This document shows positions 19,701 to 29,750 of a DNA stretch of 64,000 nt, in pieces (positions within the stretch are counted from its first letter, which is position 1; each line of letters begins with the position of its first letter). This stretch comes from Neoechinorhynchus agilis. Lineage: Eukaryota > Acanthocephala. The position numbers were made by a program, and so were the translations under genes. The notes under the pieces were generated by a model. The model was given only the letters and a program-made list of their open reading frames with translations. It did not search any database and had not been told where the DNA came from. The stretch is from positions 6,882,001-6,946,000 of the forward strand of contig CM121341.1 of the NCBI GenBank assembly GCA_051530055.1, read 5' to 3'.

Positions 19701-22005
19701 GGTTTGTATTCCAAATATAGAAAACTCAGCCAGTTGAACAACAAAGTCATTAGTTTCGCCCGTCTCATTTGAGATAAGTGGTTTTTCAACACACTTCGAA
19801 GATGCTATTATTTGAGCGAGTCCGTAATAGAAGTGTTGAGAAGCAATGAGATGTTTGAAATTAGCGAGCAGATTCCGTACACCAGTCCTAAACTCTGAAA
19901 TGAATAATTCTTGCTCGGTTGGAATCCGAGATGTGGTCCGCACCGACGCAAATAACGCGAGTACCGATAAACAGGTTTCCGAGAGGGAACATGCCTTTAC
20001 AACTATATTGAACAAAGCACGAATAGTGTCTCTTCGATAAACTTCATCATAAATCTCACAAACACTTCCTCCAAAAGTGGTTAGGTTAATATTTTCAGTC
20101 AGGTTTTCGTTAGAACATTTGTTTTCGTCTTGAACCAAACATTCTCTGCATAAAAATAAAGAACGTTCAACTAAAGACAGCTTTTCATTTGTGGACATTT
20201 CGTTCATTAAGAGGTCGTCACTAAAGGATCGTATTAGTCCAGTAGACAATTTGAGCATAGAAAGCATGTATTGACGCCGGAAATCACGGCTTACCAGTAT
20301 AATCGATGATTTAACTATAGCATTTTCAGCCTAAAATGTGAACAAATGGGGCTAATAGATTTAAAAAGTCGTGTAAACGATATCGAAAAATATAGACGAA
20401 TGCGGCGCGGAAACTTTTCCCCTTAATTTTATTGACAGCCACTAAAGCAGCTCGTAAAACAGCACCGGGCGGTGCGGTTGGTGCAGGTGTATCTGGAGCT
20501 GCAGGACAAAAGAAACCCCATAGGTTCCGCCCAGGAACGGTTGCATTGCGTGAGATTAGACACTACCAGAAATCGACCAAACTATTGATTCGGAAGCTAC
20601 TAAAAAAGCGTGGTTATTCACAAAGTGCCAACGAGTTTTTGTTTGAAAAGGTGAAATAAACTTTAAAGTTTCGAAAGGCGATATGAAATATCATATGTTA
20701 AATTTAGACTTGTGGCGAATATAACTTACAAGCAATGATTGAGAAGGCGAGGTTTCCTCTTTCGAAATATTTTCTAATAATGAAATGATTTTTAATTGAG
20801 TGATTATCTTCACCACACAAGTCAAAATGATATGAAATAGTTTTAAAATATCATCGACTCCTCATTCTCCGTAAATATTTCCGTTAAGAGCTGATTCACC
20901 AAAGTCTTCAATGCAGCTTAAGAGCTCAGTTGATGGCTTAAAGCGCCCAATGGAATAAGCTTTAAAGTTTCGTAAGGACTTGAGGTGATATGAAATAGTT
21001 TCAAACTATCATCGACTCCTCATTCTCCGTAAATATTTCAGTTAAGAGCTGATTCACAAAAGTCTTCAATGCAGCTTAAGAGCTTAGTTGATGGCTTAAA
21101 GCGCCCAATGGAATAAACTTTAAAGTTTCGTAAGGACTTGAAATGATATGAAATAGTAGCTTTCACATTTGAGGTTCGAAAATATCTTTATTAAGAGCAG
21201 AATAAGTTTTATAGTTCAATGAAAAAACGATTCAATACAGTATTAGAGCTTAGCTGATGGTTTAAAGCACAACTTAGAGTCTAGATCAAAAGGATTTACA
21301 TAATTTATTTTACCTTAATCGATACTGTCCCAAGTGTTGTGCATATATTAGTGAGCAAAACCACATAGTTATTCTGCTGATTGACATTGGCCTTTATTCG
21401 ACATTAAAAGATACAATTAAGATACATAAAAAGTATACAGACTTACAATTTCATCGAACTGAGACATATTGTCCAACGTATCACGCATTATATATTGACC
21501 ATCTACTTTAAGGAACCAGAATTTTTGAACGAGCAATGCATAAGCCTAAAGAGAAAAATTAAAAGACAAGACACTAAACCGATACTAACCTTAGCAAGTT
21601 GATTTTTAATGTTAAGATCAATCTTTTCTTGTCCAAACAAGGCTTCGAGGAGTTTAGTTTCTAGCGAGAATTTCAACGGCAATTTAAATTTCGAAGTCAC
21701 TCACTGTGATCTTTTATCTCGGTCGGCGATAACGAAGAGGTCGCTCGCTCATATGACTTTGCGAGGGCAAGTCCTCCAAGATATATCGAGTACGGACTCT
21801 ATTTTGAAAGAAAACTTAAAAACAAAAGGAAAAATATACTCACATGTGCACGTTGAAGGAGTTCTAAGGATTGATTGACACAAGAGGAACTGTTCAAAAA
21901 GGCTTCTAGTTGAGCATTGGTTGAGGCAGCTGTTCCAGGTTGTGAGGTTCCTACACCACCAAAGAAATCTAGACTGAGTTTCTCAATCTGAACTAGATTT
22001 TGCAT
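16768..22005 (-). CDS. XPO7: Exportin-7 / RanBP16 (about seven exons)
   Basis: A nuclear transport receptor of the importin-beta family, made of HEAT repeats. Minus-strand exons: 21844-22005, 21705-21798, 21590-21660, 21447-21545, 21314-21391, about 19510-20330, and about 18830 to 16768. The N-terminus ([15 protein letters not shown], then [19 protein letters not shown]) aligns with the exportin-7 start Q-L-E-N-L-C-K-Q-L-Y. The last exon, 680 codons without a break, holds the best match: [71 protein letters not shown] and [13 protein letters not shown], all in the exportin-7 order. The ENPLEDT block at the start of the last exon directly follows A-A-R-D-G-L of the previous one; I could not fix that splice pair exactly. 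Early introns are about 45-55 nt. The two long introns hold an H3-like fragment and a hairpin element. Confidence 0.92.
18951..19026. mobile_element. Hairpin element (25-bp arms) in an XPO7 intron
   Basis: Arms 18951-18975 and 19002-19026 are inverted copies with one mismatch (AGACGTTCTACGAACCTCGT and complement), separated by 26 nt. Each arm plus loop carries part of a hammerhead-like core (GATGA, a stem closing on GGTTCG, then AGAACGTC). The same family occurs at 27188 and 28786. Confidence 0.65.
20438..20659 (+). pseudogene. Histone H3-like fragment nested antisense in an XPO7 intron
   Basis: The plus strand encodes [10 protein letters not shown], an insertion rich in Gly/Ala/Val (about 13 residues), then [20 protein letters not shown] and [11 protein letters not shown]: histone H3 from the N-tail through the alpha-N helix. 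After R-K-L the sequence leaves the H3 pattern ([20 protein letters not shown]) and stops. The first ~20 tail residues and the whole histone fold are missing. The segment starts right after TTTTATTGACAG, which resembles a splice acceptor, so an upstream exon is possible, though none is visible. Most likely a diverged partial copy; a novel short H3-tail protein cannot be excluded. Confidence 0.6.
20828..21150 (+). repeat. 158-bp direct duplication in an XPO7 intron
   Basis: Two adjacent copies (about 20828-20985 and 20986-21143), each with GATATGAAATAGTTT, CGACTCCTCATTCTCCGTAA and TTAAAGCGCCCAATGGAATA, followed by a decayed partial third copy. No coding signal. Confidence 0.75.
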
Positions 22006-22248
22006 GGAATTGTCCGATAAATTAAATCTGAAGTTTTAAGATATTAGCGAAAAGTAAACAATCGGTTATGAAACGCTGCTGGCATTAAATGTAAAATTCT
22101 AGCAAGCCGGTTCCCAGTAATCCATGGAACAATTTACTTTTGGTAGTTGACAATTTATCAATTAATCTCAGTTATACGTTCAAAAAAAAGGATATGAAGC
22201 TACATTGAAAAAGTGTACTCTCTTTTTTGTTTGGTGATTGAGAAAAAA

Positions 22249-22360
22249 AAGATTAATCTATTGATCCCATTTTTCATACAATATTTCGTACTTCTTCAGG
22301 CCTAAAAAGGTAGGGACAAACGAAATATTGTGTGAAAAAGGGAATCAATAAATTAATCTT
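22249..22360. mobile_element. MITE-like inverted repeat upstream of XPO7
   Basis: Arms of about 41 nt (22249-22289 and 22320-22360), each running from AAGATTAATCTATTGATCCC-like sequence to ACAATATTTCGT, with a 30-nt loop. Imperfect pairing. Non-coding. Confidence 0.65.
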
Positions 22361-22601
22361 TAGTTCATTGAAGTGTCCAAAAGCGATGAACTTCTTTATT
22401 CTACGTTTTTAGTTCGAACACTTCATTGATTTTCAGGATTTAAATTCAAGCGTCGATGACTCGAGAGATTACTTGTGTGGAATGCAAGAATATATGAAAA
22501 TTCTTGATGTTTTTGGGTCACTAAATCACGAGAACTTTGTGCTTTTCGTCCATTTTTTTATTTTAAAGCCTCATTTTACCAAGGGATCCACTCTTAAGGG
22601 C

Positions 22602-23310
22602 CATTAATTATGAACTTTTCACGAGTTCTCAACAAAAAAAATCGACCAGAGTTCACTCAAACAATTAAAAGTGTATTGTTCAAATTAATCTCGAGTGTCA
22701 AGGACCTTTTAACTTGAGATCTGAGACGATTGATAAAAAAGGTAAATTCTTCTTTTAAATGCGTTGCATGAAATTCGCAATATCAGCAAATTAAATAAAA
22801 ATATCGCTTTTAAAAACGTCGAAACTTCAAATCTAAAAAAACCTCCATTAATTATGAACTTTTCACGAGTTCTCAACAAAAAAAATCGACCAGAGTTCAC
22901 TCAAACAATTAAAAGTGTATTGTTCAAATTAATCTCGAGTGTCAAGGACCTTTTAACTTGAGATCTGAGACGATTGATAAAAAAGGTAAATTCTTCTTTT
23001 AAATGCGTTGCATGAAATTCGCAATATCAGCAAATTAAATAAAAATATCGCTTTTAAAAACGTCGAAACTTCAAATCTAAAAAACCTCCATTAATTATGA
23101 ACTTTTCACGAGTTCTCAACAAAAAAAATCGACCAGAGTTCACTCAAACAATTAAAAGTGTATTGTTCAAATTAATCTCGAGTGTCAAGGACCTTTTAAC
23201 TTGAAATCTGAGACGATTGATAAAAAAGGTAAATTCTTCTTTTAAATGCGTTGCATGAAATTCGCAATATTAGCAAATTAAATAAAAATATCTCTTTTAA
23301 AAACGTTTTC
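22602..23310 (+). repeat. Tandem array, ~246-bp unit, three copies, upstream of MAGOH
   Basis: Units start near 22602, 22848 and 23090 with CATTAATTATGAACTTTTCA. Each includes TCGACCAGAGTTCACTCAAA and GCGTTGCATGAAATTCGC. The third copy is truncated and breaks about 140 bp before the MAGOH start codon, so the array makes up the MAGOH 5' flank. Short frames inside are repeat by-products. Confidence 0.88.
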
Positions 23311-23450
23311 ATTGTGTACGCATGAAAACGGACGATAAACTTGAAAAAAATAAACAATAATCGTTGAAAGCAATAATCGCAAGCACTAAGCTTCTTCCGT
23401 ATCCCACGACCGTTCACGGGAACCGGATCAAATCATTGAAAAAACCCAGG

Positions 23451-23912
23451 ATGCGATCAGATCAACAAAGACCGGATTTTTATCTGAGATATTACGTAGG
23501 TCATCGTGGACGGTTTGGTCACGAGTTTCTTGAGTTTGAATTCAGACCAGACGGTCGTCTCCGATACGCAAACAATTCCAATTACCGTAACGATACTTTG
23601 ATCCGAAAAGAGATGACTGTCAATGCTTGTATACTTGAAGAACTGGTTTCCATCATTGAGAAGAGTGGAATTCTGGACGAGGATGATAGTCAATGGCCTA
23701 TGCCGGATAGAGTTGGTCGACAGGAACTCGAGATTGTTCTTGGAAACGTTCATATTTCCTTCACAACCGGGAAAATCGGGTCGTTGGTCGATATCAATAA
23801 AAGTAAAGACCCAACTGGTCTTCAGGTTCTCTATTATCTCGTCCAGGATTTAAGAGCGCTCGTGTTTTCCATTATTAGCTTACACTTTAAAATCCTGCCA
23901 ATCAGTCAATAA
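23451..23912 (+). CDS. MAGOH: Mago nashi, exon junction complex subunit
   Basis: A 153-residue intronless ORF covering the whole Mago fold. The start [18 protein letters not shown] matches the usual short N-terminus; an upstream non-ATG extension is not needed. Conserved blocks include [48 protein letters not shown] and the C-terminal [17 protein letters not shown], ending near residue 150 as in other species. MAGOH forms a heterodimer with Y14/RBM8A in the exon junction complex, used in mRNA localisation and nonsense-mediated decay. Frame intact, no introns, unlike most neighbours; it could be an ancestral intron loss or a retrocopy that is now the functional gene. Confidence 0.96.
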   Translation: MRSDQQRPDFYLRYYVGHRGRFGHEFLEFEFRPDGRLRYANNSNYRNDTLIRKEMTVNACILEELVSIIEKSGILDEDDSQWPMPDRVGRQELEIVLGNVHISFTTGKIGSLVDINKSKDPTGLQVLYYLVQDLRALVFSIISLHFKILPISQ

Positions 23913-24153
23913 AGAAGATGCGCGTCAATTTCCATTGGTCGGTTAATTACGTATTTTTTCGATTATATTGACCAAATATTCAAAAAAAACTAAGTATTTC
24001 TGAAGAATTCCCACTTAGAAGACGAAATATTAAGAAAATTAATTTACTTCCACAAAAAAAACAATTTAATGTAGAAGGCTTGTATGTTAATTCACGTGAT
24101 AAACTTGGGAGTTTATGTTTATTTGCGCAAAACTCAACAACTAAGACGAATAA
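23913..24153. other. MAGOH 3' flank
   Basis: AT-rich; AATAAA lies within the last codons and stop region of MAGOH. No other feature seen before the satellite begins at 24154. Confidence 0.4.
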
Positions 24154-26558
24154 TTCGCCACTTTTCATGGGGCAGGGGAAACGGTCAAATTTAAGCGAAG
24201 TTCATAGATCTCATGAAACGTGATAGCTGCGGGCAAAATAAAGCCATATTTCGAATCAGCGGATTCGCCACTTTTCATGGGGCGGAGGAAACGGTCAAAT
24301 TTAAGAGAAGTTCATCGATCTCATGAAACGTGATAGCTGCGGGCAAAATAAAGCCATATTTGGAATCAGCGGATTCGCCACTTTTCATGGGGCGAAGGAA
24401 ACGGTCAAATTTAAGAGAAGTTCATAGATCTCATGAAACGTGATAGCTGCGGGCAAAATAAAGCCATATTTGGAATCAGCGGATTCGCCACTTTTCATGG
24501 GGCGAAGGAAACGGTCAAATTTAAGAAGTTCATCGATCTCATGAAACGTGATAGCTGCGGGCAAAATAAAGCCATATTTGGAATCAGCGGATTGCCACTT
24601 TTCATGGGGCGAAGGAAACGGTCAAATTTAAGAGAAGTTCATAGATCTCATGAAACGTGATAGCTGCGGGCAAAATAAAGCCATATTTGGAATCAGCGGA
24701 TTCGCCACTTTTCATGGGGCGGAGGAAACGGTCAAATTTAAGAAGTTCATCGATCTCATGAAACGTGATAGCTGCGGGCAAAATAAAGCCATATTTGGAA
24801 TCAGCGGATTCGCCACTTTTCATGGGGCGAAGGAAACGGTCAAATTTAAGAGAAGTTCATAGATCTCATGAAACGTGATAGCTGCGGGCAAAATAAGCCA
24901 TATTTGGAATCAGCGGATTCGCCACTTTTCATGGGGCGAAGGAAACGGTCAAATTTAAGAGAAGTTCATAGATCTCATGAAACGTGATAGCTGCGGGCAA
25001 AATAAAGCCATATTTGGAATCAGCGGATTCGCCACTTTTCATGGGGCGGAGGAAACGGTCAAATTTAAGAGAAGTTCATCGATCTCATGAAACGTGATGT
25101 CTACGGGGAAAAGAAAACCATATTTGGAATCAGCGGATTCGCCACTTTTCATGGGGCGAAGGAAACGGTCAAATTTAAGAGAAGTTCATAGATCTCATGA
25201 AACGTGATAGCTGCGGGCAAAATAAAGCCATATTTGGAATCAGCGGATTCGCCACTTTTCATGGGGCGAAGGAAACGGTCAAATTTAAGAGAAGTTCATC
25301 GATCTCATGAAACGTGATAGCTGCGGGCAAAATAAAGCCATATTTGGAATCAGCGGATTCGCCACTTTTCATGGGGCGAAGGAAACGGTCAAATTTAAGA
25401 GAAGTTCATAGATCTCATGAAACGTGATAGCTGCGGGCAAAATAAAGCCATATTTGGAATCAGCGGATTCGCCACTTTTCATGGGGCGGAGGAAACGGTC
25501 AAATTTAAGAAGTTCATCGATCTCATGAAACGTGATAGCTGCGGGCAAAATAAAGCCATATTTGGAATCAGCGGATTCGCCACTTTTCATGGGGCGAAGG
25601 AAACGGTCAAATTTAAGAGAAGTTCATAGATCTCATGAAACGTGATAGCTGCGGGCAAAATAAAGCCATATTTGGAATCAGCGGATTCGCCACTTTTCAT
25701 GGGGCGGAGGAAACGGTCAAATTTAAGAGAAGTTCATAGATCTCATGAAACGTGATAGTTACGGGGAAAAGAAAACCATATTTGGAATCAGCGGATTCGC
25801 CACTTTTCATGGGGCGAAGGAAACGGTCAAATTTAAGAGAAGTTCATAGATCTCATGAAACGTGATAGCTGCGGGCAAAATAAAGCCATATTTGGAATCA
25901 GCGGATTCGCCACTTTTCATGGGGCGAAGGAAACGGTCAAATTTAAGAGAAGTTCATCGATCTCATGAAACGTGATAGCTGCGGGAAAAAAAGCCATATT
26001 TGGAATCAGCGGATTCGCCACTTTTCATGGGGCGAAGAAACGGTCAAATTTAAGAGAAGTTCATAGATCTCATGAAACGTGATAGCTGCGGGCAAAATAA
26101 AGCCATATTTGGAATCAGCGGATTCGCCACTTTTCATGGGGCGAAGGAAACGGTCAAATTTAAGAAGTTCATGATCTCATGAAACGTGATGTCTACGGGG
26201 AAAAGAAAACCATATTTGGAATCAGCGGATTCGCCACTTTTCATGGGGCGAAGAACGGTCAAATTTAAGAGAAGTTCATAGATCTCATGAAACGTGATAG
26301 CTGCGGGCAAAATAAAGCCATATTTGGAATCAGCGGATTCGCCACTTTTCATGGGGCGGAGGAAACGGTCAAATTTAAGAGAAGTTCATAGATCTCATGA
26401 AACGTGATAGTTACGGGGAAAAGAAAACCATATTTGGAATCAGCGGATTCGCCACTTTTCATGGGGCGGAGGAAATTGTCAAATTTAAGAGAAGTTCATA
26501 GATCTTATGAAACGTGATGTCTACGGGGAAAAGAAAACCATATTTGGAATCAGCGGAT
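24154..26558 (+). repeat. Satellite array, ~110-bp monomer, ~22 copies, with ~766-bp higher-order period
   Basis: Each monomer runs TTCGCCACTTTTCATGGGGC, GGAAACGGTCAAATTTAAG, TCTCATGAAACGTGATAGC, GGGCAAAATAAAGCC, ATATTTGGAATCAGCGGA. Variants (GGCGGAGG or GGCGAAGG; TCATCG or TCATAG; an AGAGAAG or AGAAG deletion; a divergent GTCTACGGGGAAAAGAAAAC monomer) recur in the same order every seven monomers: segments near 24602, 25369 and 26134 repeat at 767 and 765 bp. Both strands remain open across some neighbouring monomers, which produces repetitive frames without coding signature. Confidence 0.93.
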
Positions 26559-27014
26559 CGAAATGGACTGTAAGAATAACCACCGAATTTCGAACCCAAC
26601 CGAACCCGTGATCCACTCCATAATCAACATTCATTTAACCTATCAGAAATCGAGTGTTTTTGTGAAGACTCAAACGACGACATTGGTCCTATTCCTTTTG
26701 GATTATCAAGTGAAACGTGTTATTATTATCCTCTGTTATAACGCCATTAAAAGAAGAAACTTTTAATCCTTGGCATTCAATTCTTTGTCGAAATATCATT
26801 TGTTTTTAGAGGTTTTTTTGTTGATTAAAATTACAGGAAATCTTAATAGAAATTATTAACACATGCTTCTTAAAAAAAGAATACAGAACTTCCTCTTTTT
26901 TAATCTATTGTTCAGCATTTTAAACGAATTTGTTGAAAATGTTTGAAGATTAAATTCTTATTGATTTTATATTAAAGATAGAAATTATAAAGCTGTTTTT
27001 CGTAGTGAATTTAT
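26559..27014. other. Repeat-derived spacer
   Basis: 26570-26700 belongs to a dispersed family (CCAACCGAACCCGTGATCCA, then ATAATCAACATTCATTTAA) that recurs inverted at 27480-27600 and, diverged, at 42470-42560 and 60500-60590. The rest is AT-rich, without a recognised gene. Confidence 0.5.
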
Positions 27015-27115
27015 AACCTTGATGAAAGCACGATATTGTGCGCCGAAAACAATCGGATTCAATAAATTCTCTTAATTTTTTCCACCATATAAAAACATGA
27101 ACAATTCAATGTTCA
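27015..27115 (+). mobile_element. MITE family copy (half)
   Basis: Carries ACCTTGATGAAAGCACGAT, then GCGCCGAAAACAATCGGATT and ACCATATAAAAACATGAA, the right half of the inverted-repeat element seen complete at 28380-28563. Confidence 0.6.
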
Positions 27116-27187
27116 AATCGAATTTAGTGCGTTGAAGTGTAGATATTCCCTTATACTTCCTAAAATCAGCAATGATGCAAAATGAAG

Positions 27188-27275
27188 TAATTTTTTCGAT
27201 TAAAAACGTTCTGCGGACCTCGTATTGAGTTCTTCATAAGTTTGTTCCGCAGAACGTTTTTAATCGAAAAAATTA
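27188..27275. mobile_element. Hairpin element, perfect 30-bp arms
   Basis: Arms 27188-27217 and 27246-27275 are exact inverted copies (TAATTTTTTCGATTAAAAAC onward through GTTCTGCGGA), with a 28-nt loop. Same family as 18951-19026. Confidence 0.75.
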
Positions 27276-27839
27276 TTTACCGAGTGATGAAGTTTGAAGA
27301 GGTGGAAACAATTAAAATAATTTATTAATTCCAATATTTCAGCACGATCTTGTATGCGTTTATCAAGGTCTAAAACAAATGGGAGCACTGAATGCATTAA
27401 ATCCTACGTAGGCCAAACAAACAATTTGGATATAATAAATCGTTTTATTTGTTAGGGCACAAAGAAGAGGATCCATGTCCTCGTTTGGGTCCTCACAAAA
27501 ACACTATAGTTGTGATTAGATAAAAGAAACTAGCTATTGATTTTGGAGTGGATTACGAGTCCGGTCGGGTGGGAATATGTCCGGTAGAGTTGGAAGGTCG
27601 GTTTTTGTGGGCGAATTGATGTCATTGTTTATTGGAGAGCTTGTGAAGTTAAGTCTTTCCTCGGGTTAATTTTCGGGTGATGATATCCGAGAGAAGATTG
27701 GGCAGCATTTATGATAATGAAAGAACATAAATATGCGCTCTAAGGAGAGGCATCGATGCCTAGTCCGCAATATTTAATCATTTTGAGCAACAAGGCCACT
27801 TAATGGATATCGAAAACGGCACCATTTTGGCTCGAAGTG

Positions 27840-28106
27840 GAGTCAGTGCAGCGGAAGGGAGGGAGGTACGAAAATATAGAGAATTAGCAAGGGCCCACTA
27901 TTTTGTCCCCTTCGGAGTAGAGACGTATGGAGCGCTTGGCAGCTCTGCTCCAGGATCTCTCGAAGAAATTGAGAGAAACGACCGACGACGCACGAGCAGG
28001 TGTATTCCTTCGACAAAATATCTCGCTCGCAGTACAACGAAGCAATGCTGCCAGCCTGATGGCGACGGTCGAGGAAGGAGAGAAGCTGGAATTTGGCGGA
28101 CGGTGA
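27840..28106 (+). pseudogene. RT-associated mobile-element ORF, 3' end (second copy)
   Basis: Plus-strand copy of the relic at 15872-16440. Reads A-A-E-G-R-E-V-R-K-Y-R-E-L-A, FVPFGVETYGALGSSA, then after one frame change LSKKLRETTDDARAGVFLRQ, NISLAVQRSNAASLMATV and a terminal stop at 28104-28106, followed by a GT/AT-rich tail. Less decayed than the first copy. Confidence 0.7.
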
Positions 28107-28254
28107 TGATTGCACGTCTTGTACTTTATTAATGTTAAAACCAATTGATAGAGGTCATATTTATTCGTCAGGTTGAAACAGTTGACTGGGAAATAAGGCA
28201 TATTTTAAACTGAATCAAGGTACAGTGTAAATGTAATCGTCCCTTATATGGGTG

Positions 28255-28350
28255 TGGATTTTGGAACCTTTATAAAGGCAAAAGATTATGCGCCGAAAAC
28301 AATCGGATTCAATCAATTCCTTTAATTTTTTAGACCATATAAAAAATGAA
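28255..28350 (+). mobile_element. MITE family copy (half)
   Basis: Contains AAAGGCAAAAGATTATGCG, CCGAAAACAATCGGATTCAA and a terminal ACCATATAAAAA, paralleling 27015-27115. Confidence 0.6.
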
Positions 28351-28379
28351 GTGTTTGAAGATTGAACTGTTTATATTGG

Positions 28380-28563
28380 TTGTTTTATGGCGAAGAAAAT
28401 GATTTTCAAACTGTTGATTGTTTTCGGAGACACAATCTTATAAGCCATTTGATCAAGGTCACATATTTTAAGAATTAAAAGCAACCTTGATCAAAAGGCG
28501 TATAAGATTGTGCCTCCGAAAATAATCGGCAGTTTTAAAACCATTTTCTTCGCCATAAAACAA
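28380..28563. mobile_element. Complete MITE, 184 bp, near-palindromic
   Basis: Starts TTGTTTTATGGCGAAGAAAA and ends with the inverse. Long imperfect arms (28380-28459, 28484-28563) include GGAGACACAATCTTATAAGC and its complement. Other members: 27015, 28255, 48775-48945 and a diverged one near 63385. No ORF. Confidence 0.75.
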
Positions 28564-28785
28564 TTAATAAATAAGCGAATGTAATATTTAGGTCTTGGAG
28601 ATTCTTATTCTTTAGAATTTTTTAATCATCAAGAGAAAAATCATTTGGGGTCGCCGTGGATGAGAAATCAATTAAAGATTTTTCAAATGATTGATTAGGC
28701 TTCCTTTTTTTTGGAAATATCTCAATTTTTTAAATGTGTTATTTAAAAGTCTTCTTAACCTTTAAAATAATTCTTTAAAATTAAA

Positions 28786-28825
28786 GACGTTCTTTGAACC
28801 TTGTCGAGTTCATCATGATCATCAG
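28786..28825 (-). ncRNA. Hammerhead-like ribozyme core, degenerate
   Basis: On the minus strand: CTGATGA, an insertion, then GAAC/GTTC stem arms and AAAGAACGTC (a GTC cleavage-site-like end), partly matching the core of Penelope-type hammerheads. The G of the GAAA strand is missing. Confidence 0.35.
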
Positions 28826-29082
28826 CAGTTGGTTAGTTATTAAAAGTGTCTTGGAGATTCTTATTCTTTAGAATTTGTCTCCAATGAACACACAAAAAAT
28901 CAACTACTCAATAATTTCGAATTCTTTTGAAAAGCGGCAAATCTCCAACGTAATAACTTTTTTTAAGTGTTGAACAAGTTCCAAATCTTCAGAGATGACG
29001 TAATCGTCTAAATTTCTTCCGCTTCTCGCTCTTTGTCGACTGCTCTCTTCGTTGTTTCATTTTCGTCTGATCTTTACAGAAA

Positions 29083-29697
29083 ATGGGTGCTTACAAGTAT
29101 TTGAGTGAGATTTACAAGAAGAAACAATCGGATGCGATGAAGTTTTTGTTTCGTGTCCGGACGTGGCAGCTTCGGCAACTTCCAGCCATTCACCGAGCGT
29201 CGCGTCCAATGAGACCGGATAGAGCTCGCCGTCTCGGATACAAAGCCAAACAGGGATTCGTTGTGTACCGAGTCCGGGTTCGTCGTGGTGGTCGTAAGAA
29301 ACCGGTTCCAAAAGGTGCCACTTACGGAAAACCCAAACATCATGGAGTTACTAAACTTAAAAACCAAAAATCACACCAAGCTATCGCCGAATTGAGAGCC
29401 GGCCGCCGCCTACAAGCACTTAGAGTTCTCAATTCGTATTGGATCGGTCAAGATGCTGCTTACAAGTTCTATGAGGTCATTCTGGTCGATCCTTTCCATA
29501 AAGCCATCCGAAGAGATCCCATTATCAACTGGATTTGTAAACCGGTTATGAAAAGACGTGAAACTCGAGGTCTTACATCCGCTACAAAGAAATCTAGAGG
29601 CCTCGGTAAGGGTCATGGATATAGCGCCACTATTGGAGGATCGAGGAAAGCCTGTTGGAAGAGAAGAAACCGTCTTAATCTTCATAGAAAACGATGA
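29083..29697 (+). CDS. RPL15: 60S ribosomal protein L15 (eL15)
   Basis: A 204-residue intronless ORF, exactly the family length. It starts [20 protein letters not shown] and holds the strongly conserved [78 protein letters not shown] and the C-terminal [21 protein letters not shown] core large-subunit protein near the peptidyl-transferase region. The 5' leader just upstream is pyrimidine-rich (CTTCCGCTTCTCGCTCTTTG), resembling a TOP-type leader of ribosomal-protein mRNAs, and ends in TTTACAG before AAAATG, so a leader intron is possible. An AATAAA-type signal follows the stop at about 29721, and a 290-bp tandem array begins about 30 bp further. Confidence 0.98.
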   Translation: MGAYKYLSEIYKKKQSDAMKFLFRVRTWQLRQLPAIHRASRPMRPDRARRLGYKAKQGFVVYRVRVRRGGRKKPVPKGATYGKPKHHGVTKLKNQKSHQAIAELRAGRRLQALRVLNSYWIGQDAAYKFYEVILVDPFHKAIRRDPIINWICKPVMKRRETRGLTSATKKSRGLGKGHGYSATIGGSRKACWKRRNRLNLHRKR

Positions 29698-29750
29698 AAC
29701 ATTAAACTGGGAGAGAGAAAAAATAAATGACCAAGTCGCCATCCGTGATT

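Noticed and set aside
20438-20659. Centromeric histone H3 (CENP-A)
   Set aside because: The histone fold, including the CENP-A targeting loop, is absent after R-K-L; only tail and alpha-N helix homology remains.
23364-23450. Longer N-terminus for MAGOH
   Set aside because: The extension is open by chance; family members start only a few residues before [10 protein letters not shown], matching the ATG at 23451.
24433-26352. Repetitive proteins on both strands of the 110-bp satellite
   Set aside because: Frames are open because the monomer length and sequence repeat; both strands are open equally and no start context or family is seen.
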